Assembly: GCF_024701375.2 (NCBI RefSeq)
Contig: NZ_CP113910.1
Coordinates: 2,976,001-3,040,000 of the forward strand
Length of the DNA stretch: 64,000 bases
DNA from: Streptomyces sp. KMM 9044
Lineage (GTDB): Bacteria; Actinomycetota; Actinomycetes; Streptomycetales; Streptomycetaceae
Reading direction: 5' to 3'
Both the position numbers and the translations under genes were made by a program. Below the pieces are notes generated by a model. It saw nothing but the letters and a program-made list of their open reading frames with translations. It ran no database searches and was not told where the DNA came from. Shown piece by piece: positions 26,627 to 33,939 of the stretch (position 1 is its first letter; each line of letters opens with the position of its first letter).

Positions 26627-28558
26627 GTGACCAGTCAGGTCAGCAGCCCAGCGGAGCAGGCCGACGGAACAGTCCTAGGAGAGCAGCGCAAAGCGGCGGG
26701 CGCGAAGGACGTCCGCCGTCTGGACCGGGTGATCATCAGGTTCGCGGGGGACTCGGGTGACGGTATGCAGCTCACCGGTGACCGCTTCACCTCGGAGACG
26801 GCTTCCTTCGGCAACGACCTGTCGACCCTGCCGAACTTCCCCGCCGAGATCCGTGCCCCGGCCGGCACCCTGCCGGGTGTCTCGTCCTTCCAGCTCCACT
26901 TCGCCGACCACGACATCCTCACCCCCGGTGACGCGCCGAACGTGCTGGTGGCGATGAACCCCGCCGCGCTGAAGGCGAACATCGGGGACCTGCCGCGCGG
27001 CGCGGAGATCATCGTCAACACGGACGAATTCACCAAGCGGGCGATGCAGAAGGTCGGCTACGCCAGCAACCCGCTGGAGGACGGCTCGCTCGACGGCTAC
27101 AGCCTCCATCCGGTGCCGCTGACGACGCTGACGGTCGAAGCGCTGAAGCAGTTCGACCTCACCCGCAAGGAGGCCGAACGCAGCAAGAACATGTTCGCGC
27201 TCGGCCTGCTGAGCTGGATGTACCACCGGCCCACCGAGGGCACGGAGAGGTTCCTGAACTCGAAGTTCGCCAGGAAGCCGGACATCGCCGCGGCCAACAT
27301 CGCCGCGTACCGGGCGGGCTGGAATTTCGGGGAGACGACGGAGGACTTCGCCGTCTCCTACGAGGTGGCCCCGGCCACCACGGCGTTCCCACCGGGCGTG
27401 TACCGGAACATCTCCGGCAACCTGGCCCTGGCGTACGGCCTGATCGCGGCGTCCCGGCAGGCGGATCTGCCGCTGTTCCTGGGGTCGTACCCGATCACGC
27501 CGGCCTCGGACATCCTGCACGAGCTGAGCCGGCACAAGAACTTCGGCGTGCGGACCTTCCAGGCCGAGGACGAGATCGCCGGCATCGGTGCCGCACTGGG
27601 GGCGGCTTTCGGCGGTTCGCTGGCGGTGACGACGACCAGTGGCCCCGGGGTGGCGCTGAAGTCCGAGACGATCGGTCTCGCGGTGTCGCTGGAGCTGCCG
27701 CTGCTGATCGTGGACATCCAGCGCGGCGGCCCGTCCACGGGCCTGCCCACCAAGACCGAGCAGGCGGACCTGCTCCAGGCGATGTACGGGCGCAACGGCG
27801 AGGCGCCGGTCCCGGTGGTCGCGCCGCGTACGCCGGCCGACTGCTTCGACGCGGCGCTCGAGGCGGCCCGGATCGCGCTGACCTACCGGACGCCGGTGTT
27901 CCTGCTTTCCGACGGCTATCTGGCCAACGGCAGCGAGCCGTGGCGCGTTCCGGACACGGAGGAGCTGCCGGACCTGCGCGTGCGGTTCGCGCAGGGCCCC
28001 AACCACACGATGGACGACGGCACCGAAGTGTTCTGGCCGTACCAGCGGGACCCGCACACTTTGGCCCGGCCGTGGGCGGTCCCGGGCACACCGGGTCTGG
28101 AGCACCGGATCGGCGGCATCGAGAAGCAGGACGGCACAGGCAACATCTCGTACGACCCGGCCAACCACGACTTCATGGTGCGCATTCGGCAGGCGAAGAT
28201 CGACGGTGTCGACGTCCCCGATCTGGAGGTCGACGACGCGGACGGCGACGCCAGGGTCCTGGTGCTCGGCTGGGGGTCCACCTACGGGCCGATCACCGCG
28301 GCCGTACGGCGTATCAGGGGCGCGGGGGGCGCGGTCGCGCAGGCTCATCTGCGCCACGTCAACCCCTTCCCGCGGAATCTGGGGGAGGTCCTGAAGCGTT
28401 ACGAGAAGGTGGTCGTACCCGAGATGAACCTCGGCCAGCTCGCGACCCTGATCCGGGCGAAGTACCTGGTCGACGCCCACTCCTACAACCAGGTCAACGG
28501 CATGCCGTTCAAGGCGGAGCAGCTTGCCGGGGCACTGAAGGAGGCCATCGATGACTGA
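26627..28558 (+). CDS. korA: 2-oxoglutarate (2-oxoacid):ferredoxin oxidoreductase, alpha subunit (gamma-alpha fusion)
   Basis: A 643-residue KorA-type subunit. Residues about 35-225 are the gamma (CoA-side) domain (RFAGDSGDGMQLTGDRF); about 255-440 the pyrimidine-binding alpha domain (LGSYPITPASDILHELS); the rest the C-terminal domain. With KorB it oxidises 2-oxoglutarate or a related 2-oxoacid to the acyl-CoA and reduces ferredoxin, in the cytosol, as a TCA-cycle alternative to the NAD-linked dehydrogenase. GTG 26627 follows GAGGAGG. It overlaps korB by 8 nt. Confidence 0.92.
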   Translation: MTSQVSSPAEQADGTVLGEQRKAAGAKDVRRLDRVIIRFAGDSGDGMQLTGDRFTSETASFGNDLSTLPNFPAEIRAPAGTLPGVSSFQLHFADHDILTPGDAPNVLVAMNPAALKANIGDLPRGAEIIVNTDEFTKRAMQKVGYASNPLEDGSLDGYSLHPVPLTTLTVEALKQFDLTRKEAERSKNMFALGLLSWMYHRPTEGTERFLNSKFARKPDIAAANIAAYRAGWNFGETTEDFAVSYEVAPATTAFPPGVYRNISGNLALAYGLIAASRQADLPLFLGSYPITPASDILHELSRHKNFGVRTFQAEDEIAGIGAALGAAFGGSLAVTTTSGPGVALKSETIGLAVSLELPLLIVDIQRGGPSTGLPTKTEQADLLQAMYGRNGEAPVPVVAPRTPADCFDAALEAARIALTYRTPVFLLSDGYLANGSEPWRVPDTEELPDLRVRFAQGPNHTMDDGTEVFWPYQRDPHTLARPWAVPGTPGLEHRIGGIEKQDGTGNISYDPANHDFMVRIRQAKIDGVDVPDLEVDDADGDARVLVLGWGSTYGPITAAVRRIRGAGGAVAQAHLRHVNPFPRNLGEVLKRYEKVVVPEMNLGQLATLIRAKYLVDAHSYNQVNGMPFKAEQLAGALKEAIDD

Positions 28559-29648
28559 GACGATGACAGGCGGCCCGTCCTCCCTCGGCGACTCCCCGTC
28601 CGGCGAGGCGCTCGCCCTGGTGCCCAAGGCCGCGGGCACACAGTCGATGAAGGACTTCAAGTCCGACCAGGAGGTGCGCTGGTGCCCCGGCTGCGGCGAC
28701 TACGCCGTCCTGGCCGCCGTGCAGGGCTTCATGCCCCAGCTCGGGCTGGCGAAGGAGAACATCGTCTTCGTCTCCGGCATCGGCTGTTCGTCCCGGTTCC
28801 CGTACTACATGAACACCTACGGGATGCATTCCATCCACGGCCGCGCTCCCGCGATCGCGACGGGCCTGGCGGCGTCCCGGCGCGACCTGAGCGTGTGGGT
28901 CGTCACCGGTGACGGGGACGCGTTGTCCATCGGCGGCAACCATCTGATCCACGCGCTGCGCCGCAACGTCAACCTGAAGATCCTGCTGTTCAACAACCGG
29001 ATCTACGGTCTGACCAAGGGCCAGTACTCGCCGACGTCCGAGATCGGCAAGATCACCAAGTCGACACCGGTGGGATCGCTGGACGCGCCCTTCAACCCGG
29101 TGTCGCTGGCGATCGGCGCGGAGGCGTCCTTCGTGGCCCGTACGGTCGACTCGGACCGCAGGCACCTGACCGAGGTACTGCGGCAGGCCGCGGCCCATCC
29201 GGGCACAGCCCTGGTCGAGATCTACCAGAACTGCAACATCTTCAACGACGGCGCCTTCGAGGTCCTCAAGGACCGGCAGCGGGCCGAGGAGGCGGTGATC
29301 CGGCTGGAGCACGGGAGCCCGATCCGCTTCGGCGCGGGAGGCACGAAGGGCGTCGTCCGGGACCGGACCACCGGTGACCTGAAGGTGGTCGTGGTGACGC
29401 CGGAGAACGAGGCGGAGATCGTGGTCCACGACGCGCACTCGGCGTCCCCGACCACCGCGTTCGCGGTGTCCCGGCTCGCCGATCCGGACACCCTGCACCA
29501 CACCCCGATCGGTGTCTTCCGCTCCGTGGACCGCCCGGTCTACGACACGCTGATGGCCGAGCAGCTGGACACCTCCGTCGAGCAGCACGGCAAGGGCGAC
29601 CTCGGCGCACTGCTGGCGGGCAACGACACGTGGACGGTCGTCGGCTGA
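28551..29648 (+). CDS. korB: 2-oxoglutarate (2-oxoacid):ferredoxin oxidoreductase, beta subunit
   Basis: A 365-residue TPP-binding subunit. WCPGCGDYAVLAAVQ begins the domain and gives two [4Fe-4S] cysteines; another is in YQNCNIFND. The TPP/Mg motif is VTGDGDALSIGGNHL with the Asn of FNNRIYGLTKGQ. It has no fused ferredoxin, so an external ferredoxin accepts the electrons; none is encoded in this window. It overlaps korA by 8 nt and is followed by a bidirectional terminator. Confidence 0.93.
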   Translation: MTETMTGGPSSLGDSPSGEALALVPKAAGTQSMKDFKSDQEVRWCPGCGDYAVLAAVQGFMPQLGLAKENIVFVSGIGCSSRFPYYMNTYGMHSIHGRAPAIATGLAASRRDLSVWVVTGDGDALSIGGNHLIHALRRNVNLKILLFNNRIYGLTKGQYSPTSEIGKITKSTPVGSLDAPFNPVSLAIGAEASFVARTVDSDRRHLTEVLRQAAAHPGTALVEIYQNCNIFNDGAFEVLKDRQRAEEAVIRLEHGSPIRFGAGGTKGVVRDRTTGDLKVVVVTPENEAEIVVHDAHSASPTTAFAVSRLADPDTLHHTPIGVFRSVDRPVYDTLMAEQLDTSVEQHGKGDLGALLAGNDTWTVVG

Positions 29649-29695
29649 GCGACTGAGCGGCCGAGGTACTGCCCGCTGAAAGCCGGAGCCCCGCA

Positions 29696-29729
29696 CGAGG
29701 CCCGGACGTCTCAGGGCGTCCGGGCCTCG
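29696..29729. terminator. bidirectional terminator between korB and the HxlR gene
   Basis: A perfect 13-bp stem, CGAGGCCCGGACG and its complement, with an 8-nt loop, sits where two convergent genes end. Its right half includes the last codons of the HxlR gene. Confidence 0.85.
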
Positions 29730-30130
29730 TCGCGCGTCCGCCTGGCTTCGTCGTACGCCTGACGGGCGGCCAGTACGTCGTCCATGCGCTGCTCCGTCCA
29801 CAGGGCCAGCGCACGCACCTGTTCGGCGGCCTCGTGCCCCAGACCGGTGAGGGAGTAGTCGACGCGCGGCGGGATCACCGGTCTGGCGTCACGATGGACG
29901 AGGCCGTCGCGCTCCAGCGTCTGGAGGGTCTGGGTGAGCATCTTCTCGCTGACCCTGCCGATCGTCCGGCGCAGCTCACTGAAGCGGTGGGGCCGTTCCT
30001 GGAGCCGGATCAGCACGAGCACGCCCCAGCGGCTCGTCACGTGCTCCAGGACCAGGCGCTGCGGACTCATCGCCTCCTGCGCGCTCCACAGCGGCCCGGA
30101 AAAAGGCGCCGGTGCGGGCGCCGGGGGCAC
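29711..30130 (-). CDS. HxlR family winged-helix regulator
   Basis: A 139-residue protein with the HxlR winged-helix core: VTSRWGVLVLIRLQERPHRFSELRRTIGRVSEKMLTQTLQTLERDGLVHR, shown here only as the family order, followed by PRVDYSLTGLG. HxlR proteins sense aldehydes, quinones or oxidants, often by cysteine; this one has no cysteine in the domain. GTG 30130 has GAGGAT upstream; ATG 30070 is a possible shorter start. It is divergent from an SDR gene, the usual partner of this regulator in Streptomyces, but that gene is now broken. Confidence 0.85.
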   Translation of the reverse strand: MPPAPAPAPFSGPLWSAQEAMSPQRLVLEHVTSRWGVLVLIRLQERPHRFSELRRTIGRVSEKMLTQTLQTLERDGLVHRDARPVIPPRVDYSLTGLGHEAAEQVRALALWTEQRMDDVLAARQAYDEARRTRDEARTP

Positions 30131-30158
30131 GGATCCATCCTCGCTTACTGTCGTACCA

Positions 30159-30203
30159 GTACCTTGCTTCAGAGCGGGTACTTACAAAGAGTTAGCGTAA
30201 CTC
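30159..30203. promoter_or_regulatory. operator candidates in the HxlR/SDR divergent promoter
   Basis: Two dyads occupy the 113-bp gap: GTACC-N13-GGTAC (30159-30181) and the perfect palindrome GAGTTAGCGTAACTC (30189-30203). Position between a regulator and its target gene suggests HxlR binding; which dyad is used cannot be told. Confidence 0.5.
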
Positions 30204-30243
30204 CTGGCGTTGGCGACACCGCACCCCACAAGAAGTTCTGATC

Positions 30244-31024
30244 ATGAGCATCGTCGTCACCGGAGTCACCGGAGTCACCGGAGTCACCGGAGTCACCGGA
30301 CACCTCGGCCGCCACATCGTGGAACAACTGCTGGAGAAGGTTCCGGCCGGACAGGTCACCGCCGTCGTGCGCAGCCCGGAGAAGGCCGCCGACCTGGCGG
30401 AGCGCGGCGTGCGGCTCGCGGTCGCCGACTCCAACGCCCCGAGACCTTCGACGGCGCGTTCGCGGCGGGCGACAAGGGCCGGGTGCAGCAGCACCGGGGG
30501 GTCATCGGGGCCGCCAAGGCGGCCGGTGTCGCCCTGCTCGCCTGCACGAGCGCCCCAAAACGCTGACCGCCGCGCTCGCCGACGACCACCGCGGCACCGA
30601 GAAGGCCCTGCTGGACTCCGGTGTGCCGTACGTCCTGCTGCGCAACGGCTGGCACCACGAGGTCTACACCGAGAACCTCGTCCCGGTACCGGAGCACGAC
30701 GCGGTCGTCGTACTGACCGGTGAGGGCCACGAGAACAAGACGTACGAGCTGGGCGGCGACGAGGCGTGGAGCCTCGCCGAGTACGCGGCCGGGCTGAGCC
30801 GGCAGACCGGCAGGGAGATCACCTACAAGCCGGTCACGGTCGAGGAGCTCACCGGCGTCCTGACCGGCGCCGGACTGCCCGAGCCGATGGCCGCCGTCTT
30901 CACCGGCGTGGACGCCTCCATCGAGAAGGGTGAGCTGGTCGTCACCAGTGGCGAGCCGGCCCCTCTGGCCGGCCGCCCGGCCACGCCGCTCGCGGACGCC
31001 ATCGCCACCGCACCGAAGGGATGA
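30244..31024 (+). pseudogene. NAD(P)H-dependent SDR (quinone oxidoreductase 2-like) pseudogene
   Basis: The remains of an NmrA/QOR2-type SDR of about 280 residues. The three frames join as follows: MSIVVTG...LAVADSNAP in frame 1 to about 30440, ETFDGAFAAGDK...LACTSAPK in the next frame to about 30560, then LTAALADDHRGTEKALLDSG through the end in the third. Each switch is explained by one lost base (CCGGAG to CCGAG near 30440; CCCCC to CCCC near 30556). Two stretches of the usual protein are also missing in frame, after AAGDK and before VLTGEGHENKTYELGG. The Rossmann loop is swollen by a 9-bp tandem repeat (GVT units). It is divergent from its presumed regulator. Confidence 0.82.
30258..30300 (+). 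repeat. 9-bp tandem repeat inside the SDR pseudogene
   Basis: Four copies of ACCGGAGTC (three codons, Thr/Gly/Val in the used frame) and a partial fifth. In intact homologs this position has a single VTGATGHLG loop, so the repeat expanded by replication slippage and disrupts the dinucleotide-binding loop. Confidence 0.85.
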
Positions 31025-31047
31025 CCTCCGCGCGGGCCCGCGGCCCG

Positions 31048-31111
31048 GCCGCACACCCCTGCCTGTCATGACCGTATTCCGATACGGGCATGACAGGCAG
31101 GGGTGTGCGGC
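31048..31111. terminator. very long near-perfect hairpin after the SDR pseudogene
   Basis: A 23-bp perfect outer stem (arms containing CGCACACCCCTGCCTGTCAT) is followed by one mismatch and a 6-bp inner stem (CCGTAT/ATACGG) with a TCCG loop. It begins 24 bp after the SDR stop. It is most simply a strong terminator; a stem this long could also be a small palindromic repeat element. Confidence 0.75.
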
Positions 31112-31193
31112 GTTACCGTCGTCCGGGCGGCCGACGGCCGCCCGGACGGCACGCGTCGAACGCCCCGGACGCAGCAGGTGAGAAGGAGGACCC

Positions 31194-32261
31194 GTGACCG
31201 AGAAGTCGGCCAACGAGCGGCGCAGGGGACTGCTGAACGGCTTCGCGGCATACGGCATGTGGGGACTCGTCCCCCTCTTCTGGCCCCTCCTCAAGCCCGC
31301 GGGGGCCGTGGAGATCCTGGCCCACCGGATGGTCTGGTCGCTGTTGTTCGTGGGCGCCGCCCTGCTCGTCATACGCCGCTGGGCCTGGCTCGGAGAGTTG
31401 CTGCGGCAGCCTCGCCGGCTGGCCCTGATCGCGGTGGCCGCGGCGGTCATCACCGTGAACTGGGGCGTCTACATCTGGGCGGTGAACTCCGGGCACGTCG
31501 TCGAGGCCTCCCTCGGCTACTTCATCAACCCGCTGGTCACCATCGCCATCGGCGTACTGCTGCTGAAGGAACGGCTGCGGCCCGTGCAGTGGACAGCGGT
31601 GGGGGTCGGCTTCGCCGCGGTGCTCGTCCTCACCGTCGGCTACGGCCGTCCGCCGTGGATCTCGCTCTGCCTCGCCTTCTCCTTCGCCGTCTACGGGCTG
31701 GTGAAGAAGAAGGTCAACCTCGGCGGCATCGAGTCGCTGGCCGCCGAGACGGCCATCCAGTTCCTGCCCGCGCTCGGCTATCTGCTGTGGCTGGGAAGCC
31801 GGGGCGGTTCCGCGTTCGGCACCGAGGGCACGGGACACGCGGCACTGCTCGCAGCCACCGGGATCGTCACCGCGCTCCCCCTGGTCTGCTTCGGCGCCGC
31901 CGCGATCCGTGTGCCGCTGTCCACGATGGGGCTGCTCCAGTATCTGGCCCCGGTGTTCCAGTTCCTGCTCGGCATCCTCTACTTCAAGGAGGCCATGCCG
32001 CCCGAGCGCTGGGCCGGCTTCGCGCTGGTGTGGCTGGCTCTCATGCTGCTGACCTGGGACGCGCTGCGCACCGCCCACCGCTCCGCCCGCGCGCTCACCA
32101 GGAAGCGGGCGAGGGTCGCGGCGGCAGCGGCGGCGGCAGCCACGGCCGGTGCGGTCACGACGGTCACGACGGCCACCGCCATGGCGACGCACCCCGTGGA
32201 GCCGGCGGGGGATGCGGCTGATGCGGTGGACACGGTGGACGCCCCGGTAGCCAGGCCCTAG
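31194..32261 (+). CDS. rarD: EamA family transporter RarD
   Basis: A 355-residue membrane protein with ten predicted helices in two EamA repeats. RarD landmarks are present: AYGMWGLVPLFW at the start, EILAHRMVWSLLF, NWGVYIWAVN and SLGYFINPLV. The substrate is unknown. GTG 31194 has AAGGAGGA upstream. The C-terminal 60 residues are an Arg-rich then Ala/Thr/Val-rich tail. Its stop codon TAG is inside the 19-bp inverted repeat of the adjacent IS982 element, so the native 3' end may have been changed by the insertion. Confidence 0.9.
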   Translation: MTEKSANERRRGLLNGFAAYGMWGLVPLFWPLLKPAGAVEILAHRMVWSLLFVGAALLVIRRWAWLGELLRQPRRLALIAVAAAVITVNWGVYIWAVNSGHVVEASLGYFINPLVTIAIGVLLLKERLRPVQWTAVGVGFAAVLVLTVGYGRPPWISLCLAFSFAVYGLVKKKVNLGGIESLAAETAIQFLPALGYLLWLGSRGGSAFGTEGTGHAALLAATGIVTALPLVCFGAAAIRVPLSTMGLLQYLAPVFQFLLGILYFKEAMPPERWAGFALVWLALMLLTWDALRTAHRSARALTRKRARVAAAAAAAATAGAVTTVTTATAMATHPVEPAGDAADAVDTVDAPVARP

Positions 32262-33385
32262 ACGAGTAAGTCGTATGTCTTCAGTGGTCGTAGGCGATCA
32301 ACGATCGAGTGATCGGTGCGCCGGTCAGGTTGTTCAGCCAGATCGCGGCGGCCATGGCCAGAATGCGCTGGGCGACGCGGACCGCGACGCCCGCGCAGCT
32401 GCGCCCTCCGTGGCCCTCCAGGTCGAGCTGGCCTTTGAGGGTGTCGTTGACCGACTCGATCAGCTGGCGGACCTTCTTCAGCATCGGCTCGCCGTACCGG
32501 GCCTTCTCGCGCTTGCGGGAGGGCCGCAGCAAGGTGATGCCGTGGTCGGCCAGCAACTGCTCGAAAGCTCGGCCGGCGAAGCCCTTGTCGGAGATGAGCA
32601 GGATGCCGTCGTGCTCGGCGACGACGCCTGCTTCGACCTCCAGCATCGCGGCCGGCACCTCGCGTTCGCCGATCTTGGGGTCCGCCAGGGCCCACAGGAT
32701 CGGCATCCCGGCCGGGGTGCACACGAGGTACAGCCGCAGCCCCCAGAAGAACCGCGAGTGGCTGGCGCAGTAGCCGTATCCGGCCCATCCGGCCAGGTCG
32801 GAGCGTTTCACGGTGGGCCGCGACATGCCGCACGGCACCGGGGTGGAGTCCACGATCCAGCAGTCGTCCAGCCAGAAGTCGGACGCCTTCGCGAGCATCC
32901 GGACGACCCGCTTGACCAGGCCGAGCGCCGCGCGCAGGCGTTTGTTGTAGCCGGACTGCTGGGGCAGGTACGGAAACATCCCGGCCAGGTGCTTGCGGGC
33001 GTAGCGCAGCCAGTGGGCTTCGGAGGTGAATCCGAGCATCGCCTGGGCGACCGCGGCGCACACCAGCTCGGAGTCGGTCAGCAACGGCGGCCTGCCCAGC
33101 CAACGCGGCCCTCCCAACTCGTCGTCGATCTTCACGTACAGTGCGGTGATGAGGGTCTCGAGGTCGTTCGTCACACATCGACCAACGGGACCCTCACCCT
33201 TTGCGCTCAACGAGGACTCTGCTGCGCAATTACCCGGCGTGATGACGCCGTGCCGATACGGCCTTCAGAGCGCGTCGCAGATGCAGGCAGGCCGGGCGCG
33301 GCCGAGCCCTGAAAGCATGGCACGTGATCGCTCGCCGAATTGAGCAGCAGAGTCAACGAGACTTCGGACTTACTCGTCTAGGGCC
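32254..33385 (-). mobile_element. IS982-family insertion sequence
   Basis: An element of about 1.13 kb bounded by perfect 19-bp inverted repeats, GGCCCTAGACGAGTAAGTC at 32254-32272 and its complement at 33367-33385. It contains one intact transposase. No clear direct target duplication lies outside the repeats; if the element ends inside at ACGAGTAAGTC, CTAG would be the only shared flank. A second internal imperfect inverted repeat (GACTCTGCTG plus CAATT, near 33213-33232 and 33336-33356) lies between the transposase start and the right end. Confidence 0.82.
32281..33174 (-). CDS. IS982 family transposase
   Basis: A 297-residue DDE transposase from GTG 33174 (TNDLETLITALYVKIDD), the usual start of this Streptomyces IS group; the frame to 33210 adds twelve doubtful residues. 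DDE residues are in WIVDSTPV, LLISDKGFAG and the Glu of VRQLIESVNDTLKGQLDLE. The C-terminal AMAAAIWLNN segment is typical. The frame is intact, so this copy may be active. Confidence 0.88.
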   Translation of the reverse strand: MTNDLETLITALYVKIDDELGGPRWLGRPPLLTDSELVCAAVAQAMLGFTSEAHWLRYARKHLAGMFPYLPQQSGYNKRLRAALGLVKRVVRMLAKASDFWLDDCWIVDSTPVPCGMSRPTVKRSDLAGWAGYGYCASHSRFFWGLRLYLVCTPAGMPILWALADPKIGEREVPAAMLEVEAGVVAEHDGILLISDKGFAGRAFEQLLADHGITLLRPSRKREKARYGEPMLKKVRQLIESVNDTLKGQLDLEGHGGRSCAGVAVRVAQRILAMAAAIWLNNLTGAPITRSLIAYDH

Positions 33386-33408
33386 GTTCGAAGCGCTTGA
33401 ATGGCTCC
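33175..33408. other. IS982 right-end non-coding segment
   Basis: It holds the promoter side of the transposase, the internal inverted repeat pair and the right 19-bp terminal repeat, then 23 bp to the VOC gene. About 150 bp between the transposase start and the terminal repeat is more than such elements usually carry; it may include a remnant of another insertion. Confidence 0.5.
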
Positions 33409-33909
33409 ATGACGCAGCCACCGGCCTCACCCGCTCCCGAGGGCCCCACCGATTCCGCCGCTCCCGTGCACTGGAAGCTCGTCATCGACACGGCCGACCC
33501 GCACGCACAGGCCGACTTCTGGGCCGCCGCCCTCGGATACACGGTCGAGGACCACAGCGCACTCATCGGGAAGCTGCTCGGTCTGGGCTCCGTACCGGCC
33601 GGGCTGACCACCGAGCAGCACGGCCGCGCCGCCTGGCGTGACCTGGCCGCGGTACGGCATCCCGACGACCCGCACCAGGAGGAGAGCGGCACAGGGCTGG
33701 GACGGCGGCTGCTGTTCCAGCGGGTGCCGGAGCCGAAGACGGCCAAGAACCGGCTCCACCTCGACCTGCACCCCGGTGAGGGGCGCCGCGAGGCGGAGGT
33801 GGCACGGCTGGAGCGGCTTGGGGCGAGGGTGCTGCGGCGCGTGGAGGAGCCGTCCGGTTCCTGGACGGTGATGACGGACCCGGAAGGCAACGAGTACTGC
33901 GTCCACTGA
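33409..33909 (+). CDS. VOC (glyoxalase/bleomycin-resistance fold) family protein
   Basis: A 166-residue protein with two beta-alpha-beta3 modules of the VOC fold: VIDTADPHAQADFWAAALGY starts the first, RLHLDLHPGE the second, and VMTDPEGNEYCVH closes it, the last with the common metal Glu. It is similar to Streptomyces Glyoxalase_6 proteins; substrate unknown. ATG 33409 is selected over TTG 33397. Its upstream region was displaced by the IS982 element, so its promoter may now come from the element. Confidence 0.85.
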   Translation: MTQPPASPAPEGPTDSAAPVHWKLVIDTADPHAQADFWAAALGYTVEDHSALIGKLLGLGSVPAGLTTEQHGRAAWRDLAAVRHPDDPHQEESGTGLGRRLLFQRVPEPKTAKNRLHLDLHPGEGRREAEVARLERLGARVLRRVEEPSGSWTVMTDPEGNEYCVH

Positions 33910-33939
33910 GGCCTTCACGGCCCGGGCGAGTCCGCTCGT

